Of a DNA stretch of 64,000 nt, positions 45,708 to 55,127 are shown piece after piece. The notes under the pieces are model-generated. The model was given only the letters and a program-made list of their open reading frames with translations, searched no databases and was not told the origin of the DNA. Source of the DNA: JAMZMI01 sp039944535 (GTDB lineage Bacteria > Bacteroidota > Bacteroidia > Cytophagales > Cyclobacteriaceae); NCBI GenBank assembly GCA_039944535.1, contig JBDUYP010000008.1:1-64000 (forward strand), in the 5' to 3' direction. Numbering within the stretch: the stretch's first letter is position 1; every line of letters starts with the position of its first letter. The translations under genes were made by a program, and so were the position numbers.

Positions 45708-46772
45708 CTATTCAATTTTCACTTTTGATATTTTCACTTTTTTTCCTTCAATCTCAAAGTCGAACTTCGAAGTATAGCTGATGCCTTCCAGCACCCTTCT
45801 TAGTGACTTGTTGTCAAACCTTCCGGTAAATCCGTCGGGTATTTCTATAGAATCTTCCAGCTCGAATTCCACTCCATACCATCGCTCCAGGCGTGATACA
45901 ATTTCCACAAAAGGTGCCCGCTTGAACACTAGAATACCTGATTTCCAAGCTAAATATTCATCAGTACTCACCTGCACTATGTTGGAGAACTTATCGTTTT
46001 CAACGTCGTAGCTCACCAGCTCATCCGGGTTTAATACAACTCCGGAAATATTATCCCATTGGAGTTTATCAGATTTATTATGATCAAACCGCGAGACGGA
46101 AACCAGCCCTGATGCCACAGCCACATCCACTACCCCTTCTTCTTCATAAGATTTCACATTGAAAGAAGTGCCGAGTACTTGTGTTCGGATATTTCCTGAT
46201 ATTATAATGAAAGGCTTTTCTGGATTTCGCTTCACATCAAAGAAGGCTTCACCATCCAACCAGACAGATCTCACATCACCTTCAAATCTGCTATTGTAAG
46301 AAATGCGGGTACCGGAATTCATCTTCACCGTACTGCCATCTGGCAGAGTCACGGTCATCTTACGTCCGTTTAGACAATCTTTGACAACCATAGAGCTACT
46401 AATCTCCTGACTTACTTTCGTTTCCTGAAAGTAGCCCAAAACCCAGATTGAAGAAACGATTATCGGAATGAGTGCCGCTGCAACTTTCAGCCACATTGGC
46501 AATGACTTATTCTTCTGCTGCGATGCTGATATCTCCGTACGGATCTCTATCCTATTCCAAATCTTTGCGTTCTCAGATTCTGAAAAACTCAAGTCCTGAT
46601 ATTTCAATCCCTTAATTATATCAGCAGCTTCGTTGAAAGCACTTTGTAGTTCCGGACTTTCAGTCACTAATTTTTCCCACTTTTCCCTATCCGTATTGCT
46701 GGATTCCAGCACGTAGGAAATAAAGGAATCATCCTGGAGTAACGCTTCGACTGTATAGTTCTTAGTATTCAT
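45708..46772 (-). CDS. FecR family anti-sigma factor (PUL 2)
   Basis: Anti-sigma with cytoplasmic N-terminus, one membrane span near residues 93-110 (LKVAAALIPIIVSSIWVLGY), FecR domain (VTLPDGSTVKMNSGTRISYN; VWLDGEAFFDVKRN), and a C-terminal STN-interacting DUF4974 region ending VKISKVKIE. First gene of the fecR-susC-susD unit, transcribed from a GAGTA-N16-YRCTC element 22 bases upstream, implying autoregulation of the signalling pair. Confidence 0.95.
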   Translation of the reverse strand: MNTKNYTVEALLQDDSFISYVLESSNTDREKWEKLVTESPELQSAFNEAADIIKGLKYQDLSFSESENAKIWNRIEIRTEISASQQKNKSLPMWLKVAAALIPIIVSSIWVLGYFQETKVSQEISSSMVVKDCLNGRKMTVTLPDGSTVKMNSGTRISYNSRFEGDVRSVWLDGEAFFDVKRNPEKPFIIISGNIRTQVLGTSFNVKSYEEEGVVDVAVASGLVSVSRFDHNKSDKLQWDNISGVVLNPDELVSYDVENDKFSNIVQVSTDEYLAWKSGILVFKRAPFVEIVSRLERWYGVEFELEDSIEIPDGFTGRFDNKSLRRVLEGISYTSKFDFEIEGKKVKISKVKIE

Positions 46773-46793
46773 TTTGTGTCCAATTATTAATAA

Positions 46794-46819
46794 GAGGTGA
46801 GTACTTTAATTTTTTACTC
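46794..46819 (-). promoter_or_regulatory. GAGTA-N16-ACCTC element before fecR2
   Basis: Minus strand TTTTTTGAGTA (GAGTA at 46815-46819), 16 bases, ACCTCTTATTAAT (ACCTC at 46794-46798). Predicted start of transcription a few bases downstream leaves a leader of about 12 bases before the fecR ATG. Interpreted as the ECF promoter of fecR2-susC2-susD2. Confidence 0.75.
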
Positions 46820-46914
46820 AAAAAATTCACTTTTTTTTTATCACTATTTGTATCTGATGAAAAATGGCTCGAATGAACCCCTAAAACACCCCTTGGTTAT
46901 CACCAAGAGCACTT

Positions 46915-47565
46915 TCATCCTTCAAAAAAGTGACCGTGAAGAACAAGCCATGGTATAAAAACATGAAGCTTATCCCGAAGCACCTCCAGTGCTCTATAAA
47001 TATTGTTATATACCGACTGCATATTGATCTCAAGAATGTCGGAGATTTCCTGGTTGGTCATGTTGGAATAGTACTTCAGGTAGAGTACTTCTTTTTGCTT
47101 AGGCGTGAGTGTGTCCATCATCTTACGCATCTTCAAGACCCGTTCTGAAGACTCTTCATCAAGTACTTTGAGCATCTCATATGAGGGCTGAAAGTCAATT
47201 TTATTTTTTCCCAAGCTGCTTAAAGGGGACTTTTTATCTTCCTTTATTTTTTTCCTGATCAGGTCTCGCCTGACGGACTTCAGTAAATAGAAGCGAATGG
47301 AGTTGACAGATGCCAAATTTTTCCTATTGTTCCATAGATCAACAAAAACATCCTGAATAGCATCCTGTGCAAGGTTTTTATCAGAAACAACCCGCATGGC
47401 ATAATTAGTCAGGTAATTGATAGACGAGTTGTATATTTCCTCGAAAGCTAATCTATCGCCAGCCTGAAAAGCAGTCCACAATTCATTGTCCGAAAAATCA
47501 CTCTGAGCCGACTTGATCATATTCATTCCCGGCGAATGGCCGGTTGTTGTAAGGGAAAGTTCCAT
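46915..47565 (-). CDS. ECF RNA polymerase sigma factor (PUL 2)
   Basis: RpoE-like sigma: region 2 at about 25-95 (ELWTAFQAGDRLAFEEIYN; AQDAIQDVFVDLW) and region 4 at about 143-200 (MMDTLTPKQKEVLYLKYYSN, NQEISDILEINMQSVYNNI). Located upstream of fecR2 on the same strand with a 140-base gap. Candidate reader of the bipartite element described at 37207, 46794, 54967, 61609 and 61719. Its own upstream region lacks that element. Confidence 0.94.
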   Translation of the reverse strand: MELSLTTTGHSPGMNMIKSAQSDFSDNELWTAFQAGDRLAFEEIYNSSINYLTNYAMRVVSDKNLAQDAIQDVFVDLWNNRKNLASVNSIRFYLLKSVRRDLIRKKIKEDKKSPLSSLGKNKIDFQPSYEMLKVLDEESSERVLKMRKMMDTLTPKQKEVLYLKYYSNMTNQEISDILEINMQSVYNNIYRALEVLRDKLHVFIPWLVLHGHFFEG

Positions 47566-47640
47566 TTGCTTGCCGATTTAAATTAACGGAAATCATACTA
47601 ACATCAAAAGAGCATTTTATTCATTCTTTCAACCTATTGT

Positions 47641-50600
47641 TTAATCTTGATCCAATCCATGGGATGCCATATTCAGCACAAATTGCAAGGCTACCGGATC
47701 ATAGCGGTAACCATAGAGTTTTGCAGAATTGGCCTGCTCGGTCAGCCTACCTGCAGTGAAGAGGTTGGATACCAGAAGCTTAGATTCATTTGCAAACTCA
47801 ACAACCAGGATTGGGGTTTTATTTAGACCATAACCCGCTATGGCCATGGGTACAATTTTTTCTGACTTGCCTTGAAGGCTCTTATATTCTGCAGATATTT
47901 CACGGATTTTGGCGTCACTATCCGGATTTAGTAGCCCTTTCAGTGAAACCAGGTCTTCCACTACAAAATGTACTTGTTTGTAGAGGTCCTGCAGTACCAG
48001 TAGGTCGTCATTGGTTTCCGAAAATCCAAAATACCCTTCCAGTTCATAGGCATAATATGGCCCTGATTTAATCAGGGAAGTATCCGCGCCACGCTTACTC
48101 CAAAAGTCAAGGAATCCTGCCTGATCTAAATCATTGACAAACAAGTTTACAGCTGGCACATTGAGCCCTCCTCTGAGACCGTTCCAAAGCCAGGCTCTCT
48201 CCAGTCCCTCCATATGCCTCCAGAGCGCCTGCCCATTTACGCTTGGGTGAAAATGGCTTTCGGGCTCAAACGCGTATTTCATACTCAAGCTCACTTCACC
48301 CGGAAAATCACCCGACCAAATATCTCTTTTTCGTTGTTTCTCAAACTCATCAGAAAATTGTCTGCTTGCAATTAAGAGTGTGTTTTTGGAAGCTTCACCT
48401 TTTTGAATCTTATGTGCAGGGTATTCATTTCCATCCAGCCCTACGATTGAGGCTGGCTCGGGGCATTTCTCTCCGTGAAATTTGGGGCCTACATCGAGCA
48501 TTACTACATTTTTACCTCGGGCAATGACTTGATCGAGGGTTTTTATAATGCTGCTGTCTCCTTCATTGATAGCATTCCAGGTCATGAATGATGTCACCAC
48601 GACATCAATATCACGATCTGTCATATCGTAAGTTTCCATTCCCAATAGGTCAAAAGCTTCCTTGAGCTCGTGCTCATTGGGGCCTAGTCCTATTCTAGCG
48701 TTTTTGAGCGGCTCAGGTATGGTTACGTCATGCACGTAGAGATCCCAGCGCGACACCACCGGCACAGCAACTCCACCGACGGGATTGAGCAGTTCGGCTT
48801 CCATTACATATTCACCACTTACGGAAGGCATCTCAAATGTTGCCTTTGCGGTTGTTGTCTGGTAGGCTCCCACCCAGATTTTCATGGTGCGCGTGCTCAT
48901 CACACGGGACTCCTGATCGACAAGTCGAAGCACCACTTCGGCGCTATCTCCCTGATGGTATTCATTGAAAATGTAAAGGGGGACTTCTACGCGTTGATTG
49001 GGCTGGTAGTTTCTATCCCAAACCTCCAAACTCACCGAACGCGGCGAAAAAACAGACGCAAGGGAACTCCAAAGGGGCTTCAGGTTGGCTTCTTCCAAAG
49101 AGCCAACGTACCAGTTGCCACCATCCTCGAATGGCCCGAGCGTGCAAAATGGCGCAATTCCCTGAATGCCAATGCGCCTCCAATACTCCCCAATTTTTCC
49201 ATATGACCATTCTTGAAGTTGCTGACGCATTTCGGGGGTGTGCCCTTTGTTGAGAAATCTATCAAAACCTGGCAAAGCTCGAGGGTAGGTACTCACCCTC
49301 CAGTTTTCATCCATATAGTTTGCTCCAAATTCGTCAATGACTGTCGGCCGATCATAATCCTCCCATGAGTTGGCATACAAAGCCACATTTTCTGACATAC
49401 TCCACCAGTAGCGGTGCAGGTTGTAAGTATCGTGGTTGGCGATCACGTAGGAAGGAAACTGATCTTTTATCTCCAAATACGACCCAAACATCTGACGTTC
49501 CAATTCTTCTTCAGTCTCATTGTAGAGCTGGATGATAGCCGCTGATGGGTGCTGAGCGGCCAGCGTCAATAACTTGAAATAGTAAGGCGGAAGTGTCTCG
49601 TTTGAGCCGCCTCTGCCATGGAAATACTGCGCTTCTAACTGGGCCAGCAGTCCGTACTCATCACACATATCCAGCATCCATTCGGGTGGCGGGTAGAGGT
49701 GAAACCTGAGCAAGTTGGCTCCATGATCTTTGAATGGTTTAATAACCGCCTTGTAAAACCAAGCCCTGTCATCAATCAAATTGCTGGCTGCAGCTTCTCT
49801 TGCAAATCGGTTCCAAACAATACTACCTCCACGCAGTGTACATGGATTTCCATTTAGCAAAAACTGACTTTTATCCGCAGATACCTGAAATGTCTTGGGA
49901 GCGTAGTTGATGGTTTTTTCATGTGCCTGTCCCTTCTTACTCATGACTTGCATCCGGACGCGATACAGGTTGGGTTCAAGTGGAGACCATAGTTTCAACT
50001 TGTTTTCTAAGGGGATAAAAACTTCACCTGACAACTCTTTTGGCCTTACTTCTTTGCTCAGAAGCACCTCTCCTGCTCCATTCAGGATTTCAAACCTGAT
50101 TTTATCAGGGTTGCCTGATTTTACTTCAGTTTGGGTTAAACCCCACTCCAGTCTCACAGCATCATTGTCCACATCTGTGAACGGAATCAGTCTGGAAATT
50201 CTCCATTGATTATAAAGCAAAATGGAGATATCGTCTCTAACCCAGGATGCCTGGCAAGATCTCCATAGATCTGCAGGGGAGGGTTTAGCTGGATCGTCTT
50301 CGGGCACGTCTTTGAGTGAAGCCAATTCTATCTCTAATGTAAATTCCTTTCCCGCCTTGATTGACTTACCTTTTAAATCAAAGTAGTTTGGCATCATGCC
50401 ACCGATGGACTCTCCTATTTTGGCACCATTGATATACATCTTAGGTCTGTATAGCGCGCTTTTCAATTCTAATGTGGCTCCCGACCAATTCCCTTTGGGT
50501 AGCTTCACGGTTCTTTTGATCCAAACACTCCCGGTAGCAGGGTTGTGTGTATCGGTAGTGGGGATACCCGGCACCATCATTTTAGCATCGTATTCACGGT

Positions 50601-50718
50601 TCAATCCCGTTTGCCACTCCCCGTTCAGCAAAATTGTTTGTCCATGTAGCTGCGGCATCCACAGGAGCAACACGATAATAAAAACAAAATTTTGGGTTCT
50701 GAAAATTCTCAATTTCAT
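47641..50718 (-). CDS. GH2-family beta-glycosidase with C-terminal extension
   Basis: Retaining GH2 enzyme (beta-galactosidase/glucuronidase type). Signal ends near LHGQ. Sugar-binding jelly roll (about 28-185), Ig-like domain (185-280), barrel from about 280: IIQLYNETEEEL gives acid/base Glu401, PTVIDEFGANY gives nucleophile Glu463. The C-terminal half (about 580-1025) adds beta-sandwich sequence and a Rossmann/GATase-like stretch (IDVVVTSFMTWNAINEGDSS; VVMLDVGPKF). At 1025 residues it is long. Downstream of two beta-helix genes in one operon (gaps 12 and 14 bases). Confidence 0.88.
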   Translation of the reverse strand: MKLRIFRTQNFVFIIVLLLWMPQLHGQTILLNGEWQTGLNREYDAKMMVPGIPTTDTHNPATGSVWIKRTVKLPKGNWSGATLELKSALYRPKMYINGAKIGESIGGMMPNYFDLKGKSIKAGKEFTLEIELASLKDVPEDDPAKPSPADLWRSCQASWVRDDISILLYNQWRISRLIPFTDVDNDAVRLEWGLTQTEVKSGNPDKIRFEILNGAGEVLLSKEVRPKELSGEVFIPLENKLKLWSPLEPNLYRVRMQVMSKKGQAHEKTINYAPKTFQVSADKSQFLLNGNPCTLRGGSIVWNRFAREAAASNLIDDRAWFYKAVIKPFKDHGANLLRFHLYPPPEWMLDMCDEYGLLAQLEAQYFHGRGGSNETLPPYYFKLLTLAAQHPSAAIIQLYNETEEELERQMFGSYLEIKDQFPSYVIANHDTYNLHRYWWSMSENVALYANSWEDYDRPTVIDEFGANYMDENWRVSTYPRALPGFDRFLNKGHTPEMRQQLQEWSYGKIGEYWRRIGIQGIAPFCTLGPFEDGGNWYVGSLEEANLKPLWSSLASVFSPRSVSLEVWDRNYQPNQRVEVPLYIFNEYHQGDSAEVVLRLVDQESRVMSTRTMKIWVGAYQTTTAKATFEMPSVSGEYVMEAELLNPVGGVAVPVVSRWDLYVHDVTIPEPLKNARIGLGPNEHELKEAFDLLGMETYDMTDRDIDVVVTSFMTWNAINEGDSSIIKTLDQVIARGKNVVMLDVGPKFHGEKCPEPASIVGLDGNEYPAHKIQKGEASKNTLLIASRQFSDEFEKQRKRDIWSGDFPGEVSLSMKYAFEPESHFHPSVNGQALWRHMEGLERAWLWNGLRGGLNVPAVNLFVNDLDQAGFLDFWSKRGADTSLIKSGPYYAYELEGYFGFSETNDDLLVLQDLYKQVHFVVEDLVSLKGLLNPDSDAKIREISAEYKSLQGKSEKIVPMAIAGYGLNKTPILVVEFANESKLLVSNLFTAGRLTEQANSAKLYGYRYDPVALQFVLNMASHGLDQD

Positions 50719-50730
50719 TGATCGATGGGG

Positions 50731-52278
50731 TTAATTTAATGGTGATAGTGCGCCAGCCCAGGTTTGATTGATCACCTGGTCATCCACACCTCTGTCTTTG
50801 TTGAGTCCTACCACGGCTTGTTTAAATAAACCTACGTGCTGTGAATTGGGCGTGGGGACGATGTTTTTTATACACAGGGTTTTTGGATCTGTAAGACGAG
50901 CAAATTCGAAGCAATAATCCTGGAGAGTTTGTAACTCCGACAAGTCATAGGCACAGCTACCTCCTCCTTCCAGCGGAAGCACCTCTGTATTGTAAAAAAC
51001 ATTGTAGTCCGCATGAACACCCTTATTAGGTTCAATGGCAGCATTTTGGCCATTGATGACCAGGTTGCCCATAATGTCGCTATTCCAAATCTCTGATTCT
51101 ATCCAAAAGCCGGGCTCTTCCACATCTACGATGGTATTGAAGTAGTATTCATGAGAGAATTGCTTTTGAGTGACTGGTCTGATAGCGGCAATGGATGCTT
51201 TGTAAAATATATTTCTGACCACAGAAAGGTGGTTTGAAGACCCGCCTCCTGTTCCAGTAGCGGTCGTAAATGGCAATAGGCATTGATAGAATATATTCTC
51301 ACTAAACCGGATATATGCTTTGTGACCAAAAGCGTTGCTAAAGTCAATGGCTCCAGGAGAACCGCCAGTTCCGCCTTCAGAAGAACCAATCCACGCCAAC
51401 CTATTACGCTCAACACGAATCCAGTCTTCGGGATCGGCCGCACCACCGTCTTTGAAATCGATCCCGTTTTCATGAGGAAATGCATCCAGAGGTTCGAAAT
51501 ACTTTTTAACATCTACATAGATATCATTGTCACTAATGACACAACCTCTGTGGGCGTCATCAGAGGGATGCACCTGAATAGCGTCACCAGCGCAGTTGTA
51601 TATTTCGCATCCGATGACCGATGAATAATCCGTTTCCTGAGTAAAAACAATACCGTGATTGTCTCTTCCGGGAGTGATCATGGTATTTCTCAACACGCTA
51701 TTTTTTACCACATTATAATTTCCAACAATTCTTATTTGACCTCCGCCATCACTACCATACTCAGTGAGCACAGCATTTATTTCATTGTGGTCTCCCTCTA
51801 ATCTGATAATGTGTGTACGCGTCTGATCGCGATAACCCTCGCCATAAATTCCGGCAATTTTCCAGTAACTCCCCTCTACTGTGAGCTGGCGGACCCGCAC
51901 CCTTTCATCCACTTCCAAATCAACCGGGTGAACCGGTAAGGCTACCCCTGATTTCGGGTCGTAATAAACCAACCATTTCGGCTCTGAAACCGAGCCGCTT
52001 GAAGTCACAACGATTTCCTCAAGTGCTGTATAATCCCCGGGAGCTACGAAAAAGAAACGTTTATCTGAATCATTTACTTTTTTCCAATCATCGGCTTTGG
52101 ATATGAGTGCCATCTCCTGATTATTGGGGTTATAATCAGGAACATCCATAAGAATGGGTTTTTTATTTATCTCCTCTGATATACTGTCAGCATCGCTTGT
52201 AGCTGCAGAACAGCTACACAACCATATGCTTAGCACAACATATCTTAATGTTAGAGGCCATTTTTTTCTTGCTTTCAT
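50731..52278 (-). CDS. Parallel beta-helix protein A (candidate lyase/hydrolase), lipoprotein-like
   Basis: Signal with Cys near residue 22 (WLCSCSA), then a right-handed beta-helix. It shares with proteins B and C (52293, 57562): an N-terminal FFVAPGDYT...WLVYYDP, NSVLRNTMITPGRDNHGI (about 200), CAGDAIQV (about 229), FPHENGIDFKDGG (about 267-279) and GAIDFSNAFGHKAYIRFSENIF. The invariant HEN-IDxK charged block could be catalytic. No T9SS tail; 515 residues is the core length. Operon with the GH2. Function as lyase is inferred from fold and the need for a GH105 partner; no known family motif was recognised. Confidence 0.6.
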   Translation of the reverse strand: MKARKKWPLTLRYVVLSIWLCSCSAATSDADSISEEINKKPILMDVPDYNPNNQEMALISKADDWKKVNDSDKRFFFVAPGDYTALEEIVVTSSGSVSEPKWLVYYDPKSGVALPVHPVDLEVDERVRVRQLTVEGSYWKIAGIYGEGYRDQTRTHIIRLEGDHNEINAVLTEYGSDGGGQIRIVGNYNVVKNSVLRNTMITPGRDNHGIVFTQETDYSSVIGCEIYNCAGDAIQVHPSDDAHRGCVISDNDIYVDVKKYFEPLDAFPHENGIDFKDGGAADPEDWIRVERNRLAWIGSSEGGTGGSPGAIDFSNAFGHKAYIRFSENIFYQCLLPFTTATGTGGGSSNHLSVVRNIFYKASIAAIRPVTQKQFSHEYYFNTIVDVEEPGFWIESEIWNSDIMGNLVINGQNAAIEPNKGVHADYNVFYNTEVLPLEGGGSCAYDLSELQTLQDYCFEFARLTDPKTLCIKNIVPTPNSQHVGLFKQAVVGLNKDRGVDDQVINQTWAGALSPLN

Positions 52279-52292
52279 GCGGTTCTTAAATT

Positions 52293-54914
52293 CTATTGTT
52301 CTCTCGACTTAATTACTTTCATACTGTACTGTTGACCATCAATGAAAGTCGTAGTGAGTATGTAGATTCCGTTCTTGATCACAGAAACATCTATACTCTC
52401 ACCAACCTCGGACGATCCTTGAATGACTACATTTCCAGACAGGGTGAATAGCCTATAATTAAAGCTATTTTCTCCCTTTGCGGAGTTTACCTTAAATGTG
52501 GATTGGATTGGATTGGGAATAACTCCGAATTTCCTTTCGGTCAGCCCAAGCGGAACCTCAATTTTCTCATTGAAAACCGTAACAAACAGAGCTCTGGATG
52601 CTACTTGATTGCCATCTGCATCCTCTACAATCACAGTTAGTTTATGCTCACCATTTGGCTGTAATGAAGTATCCCATACCAGGCTAAAAGGTGATTCATG
52701 CGAAATGCCAATGGTATCATTTCCTACCATGAAAGTGACGTGCGTGATATCATCGTCTTTGTCGGATGTTTCCGTGAGCAGCTCAACCTGTCCGCTCAAA
52801 ACTGATTCTGATTCTATTCCTACCAATGAAACCAACGGAGGATAGGAATTATCCACTGTCACGGTAATCTTATCTGTTTCCACCTTTCTGCCTCCCATAT
52901 CTCTGGCCACTGCCCAAATCTCATAATCCCCATCAGGAATACCCCAGGTGATCCACTCCCGTTCAAAGGGTTCGGAAAAAATCTCATCTGCTAAATCCTC
53001 TCCGTTTAAGATGAACTTCACTCCAACCAGATCATCATCTGCATCGACAGCATTGGCAGATAGGAGGACGGTATTGGCAACAGTTGCCTCATTCTGCGGG
53101 GAGGTCAAAGAAATAACCGGGGCTACATCCGCCTGATTATCCACGAACACTGTAATGGGTTCAGAATAGGTAATGTTCCCTGTCTGATCGGATACCTTGG
53201 CTTTTAAAGTATAAAAACCATCGTCAGATTGATTGGTATTCCAACTGTAGGTGAAAGGCTGGGTCGTCATAGGGTCGCCCAGAGCTATGCCATCAAGGAA
53301 CAACTGCACATCAGACAAATCATTGTCTGTATCAGTAGCGAGGACTCCTATAGAAAATGTCCCAGCTATTGTATCCTGGTTGTAGGGTTGTGCAAAGCTT
53401 ACTACCGGGAATCCGTCAACCGAAACGGGGTAAAGCGCTCCGCACCAGTCCTGATTGTAGTTTGAATCATCGACCCCCACATCTACAATATCTCCAAAAT
53501 ATTGATCGGCGGTTAAATGGGTAAATGCCGCTGACTGTGTCGGTCGTGCATTCGGGATGCATAGGGTTTCTGCTGTTGTGTGCATTTTGAACTCATAACA
53601 ATAATCTTCAAGGTCGCTTGACTCCAAGCTCTCCAATATCATTGAGTTGCTGCCTTCTGCTGAGGTGACGGTAGTATTGTAGAACACATTAAAGTCAGAG
53701 GTGTATCCCCCGTCCTTCAGTGAATAGTTTCCTCCATTTACAATCAAGTTTCCATAAATTTCAAGCTGGTCAGATTCACTGTCAATCCAATTTTGATCCT
53801 CTTCGAATTGGGTGACACCAATAATCGTATTGAAGCTTACTTCATGTTTTGACACTTCCCCGGTAATCCAAAACCCAAATCTGGTTGCATTGTAAATCAG
53901 GTTTTTAGTGATGGTGAAATTAGTCATGGTGCCTCCGCCTTTGGTGTCGAACGGGATTTTGCAATTGTAGAATATGTTTCCTTCCACCAGCACATGACTT
54001 TTTGGCTCATTGATATTGCTAAAGTCTATGGTACCCTGATCAGGGTTAGGGCTGGTGCCACCAGGTGTGTGAGCGATATTTCGAAACCGGTTGTTTCTAA
54101 TCGTCACATGGTTTCGGGGACCTCCCGGAACCCCGGCTTGCTTGATGTCGATGGCATTTTCGTGGGGAATTTCGTCCACCTCTTCAGGGTACAGCGATGG
54201 ATCAATGTAAAAGTCGTTGTTATAGATGATGACCCCTTTGAATGATTCTGTCTTGTCCCCCAACTGTACTCCATCACCAGCAAAATTGTAAATCTCGTTG
54301 TTGACTATCCGCACATCCACACCTTCACTCAACTTAATGCTATGGATGTCATTATTAGGAATAATTTGGGTGTTTCGCAGCACACTGTTCTGAAGCACAA
54401 TTTCCGAATCTCCTATTGATACCTGCCCAGCTCCGCCTCCGCCTCCTTCACATAAAACTCTATTGACAATTATGTTTGATTCGTTGAGTACAAACGTTGG
54501 GTTCTTGGAACCCTCTGTCGCAGTACCATACAATCGGTCGATAACCCAAAAGCTCCCCTCAATCCCGATTCGCTCGAACTCAGCTCTTTTTTCTGCTGGC
54601 ATATCCACAGGGTGAGTAGTTACATCTGAGGGGTTTTCGGGATCAAAATAGACCAGCCATCTGCGGTTTTCAGCCGTTCCAGATGTGGTAATTTCAATCT
54701 CACCCAAGCCAGTGTAATCGCCTGGAGCAACGAAAAAACATGTTTTACCCTCATCGTTGATTGCTCCCCAATCCTCATTGGAATCAATGAGCATCATATC
54801 AGGGTCGTTAGCATCGTAAGTGGGAATCTCTATTGCCACTTCGTAGTTACCCTGACTGTGAGAGGTTGTGGCCATCAAAGTCCAGAGAAAGAGAAAGACA
54901 AACCGGTATTTCAT
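52293..54914 (-). CDS. Parallel beta-helix protein B with Ig-like repeats and T9SS tail
   Basis: Signal ends near SHSQG. Beta-helix core (about 25-505) with the trio motifs NSVLRNTQIIPNNDIHSI, FAGDGVQLGD, IPHENAIDIKQAGV, GTIDFSN and DWCGALYPV. Then three Ig-like domains (about 507-595, 598-690, 693-783; each ITxTSPxN/DxLxxVxF...W type, PF17957-like) and a T9SS tail (about 785-873, FGVIPNPIQSTFKVN ... MKVIKSREQ). First gene of its operon, with the bipartite element upstream. Likely cell-surface enzyme. Confidence 0.65.
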   Translation of the reverse strand: MKYRFVFLFLWTLMATTSHSQGNYEVAIEIPTYDANDPDMMLIDSNEDWGAINDEGKTCFFVAPGDYTGLGEIEITTSGTAENRRWLVYFDPENPSDVTTHPVDMPAEKRAEFERIGIEGSFWVIDRLYGTATEGSKNPTFVLNESNIIVNRVLCEGGGGGAGQVSIGDSEIVLQNSVLRNTQIIPNNDIHSIKLSEGVDVRIVNNEIYNFAGDGVQLGDKTESFKGVIIYNNDFYIDPSLYPEEVDEIPHENAIDIKQAGVPGGPRNHVTIRNNRFRNIAHTPGGTSPNPDQGTIDFSNINEPKSHVLVEGNIFYNCKIPFDTKGGGTMTNFTITKNLIYNATRFGFWITGEVSKHEVSFNTIIGVTQFEEDQNWIDSESDQLEIYGNLIVNGGNYSLKDGGYTSDFNVFYNTTVTSAEGSNSMILESLESSDLEDYCYEFKMHTTAETLCIPNARPTQSAAFTHLTADQYFGDIVDVGVDDSNYNQDWCGALYPVSVDGFPVVSFAQPYNQDTIAGTFSIGVLATDTDNDLSDVQLFLDGIALGDPMTTQPFTYSWNTNQSDDGFYTLKAKVSDQTGNITYSEPITVFVDNQADVAPVISLTSPQNEATVANTVLLSANAVDADDDLVGVKFILNGEDLADEIFSEPFEREWITWGIPDGDYEIWAVARDMGGRKVETDKITVTVDNSYPPLVSLVGIESESVLSGQVELLTETSDKDDDITHVTFMVGNDTIGISHESPFSLVWDTSLQPNGEHKLTVIVEDADGNQVASRALFVTVFNEKIEVPLGLTERKFGVIPNPIQSTFKVNSAKGENSFNYRLFTLSGNVVIQGSSEVGESIDVSVIKNGIYILTTTFIDGQQYSMKVIKSREQ

Positions 54915-54966
54915 TTAGGTTTTTGGGGTTAATGGAAGGTATCACGAATCCGCAATCCATTAACAA

Positions 54967-54992
54967 GAGGCGTGGGAAAGATTTTTTTACTC
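54967..54992 (-). promoter_or_regulatory. GAGTA-N16-GCCTC element before the beta-helix/GH2 operon
   Basis: Minus strand TTTTTTTTGAGTA (GAGTA at 54988-54992), 16 bases, GCCTCTTGTTAATG (GCCTC at 54967-54971), about 50 bases before the start of the beta-helix B gene. Same geometry as the other copies. Confidence 0.75.
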
Positions 54993-55127
54993 AAAAAAAA
55001 TCAGTTTTTTAATCACATTGTATTCCACCCCAAAATCATATCACGATAAGCCCCGGAATTAGTCTCTAGAAAATATCCTGTTCACGGGTGGTGATATATA
55101 AAAAGTGGTAAGTCAAACCGTGACATA

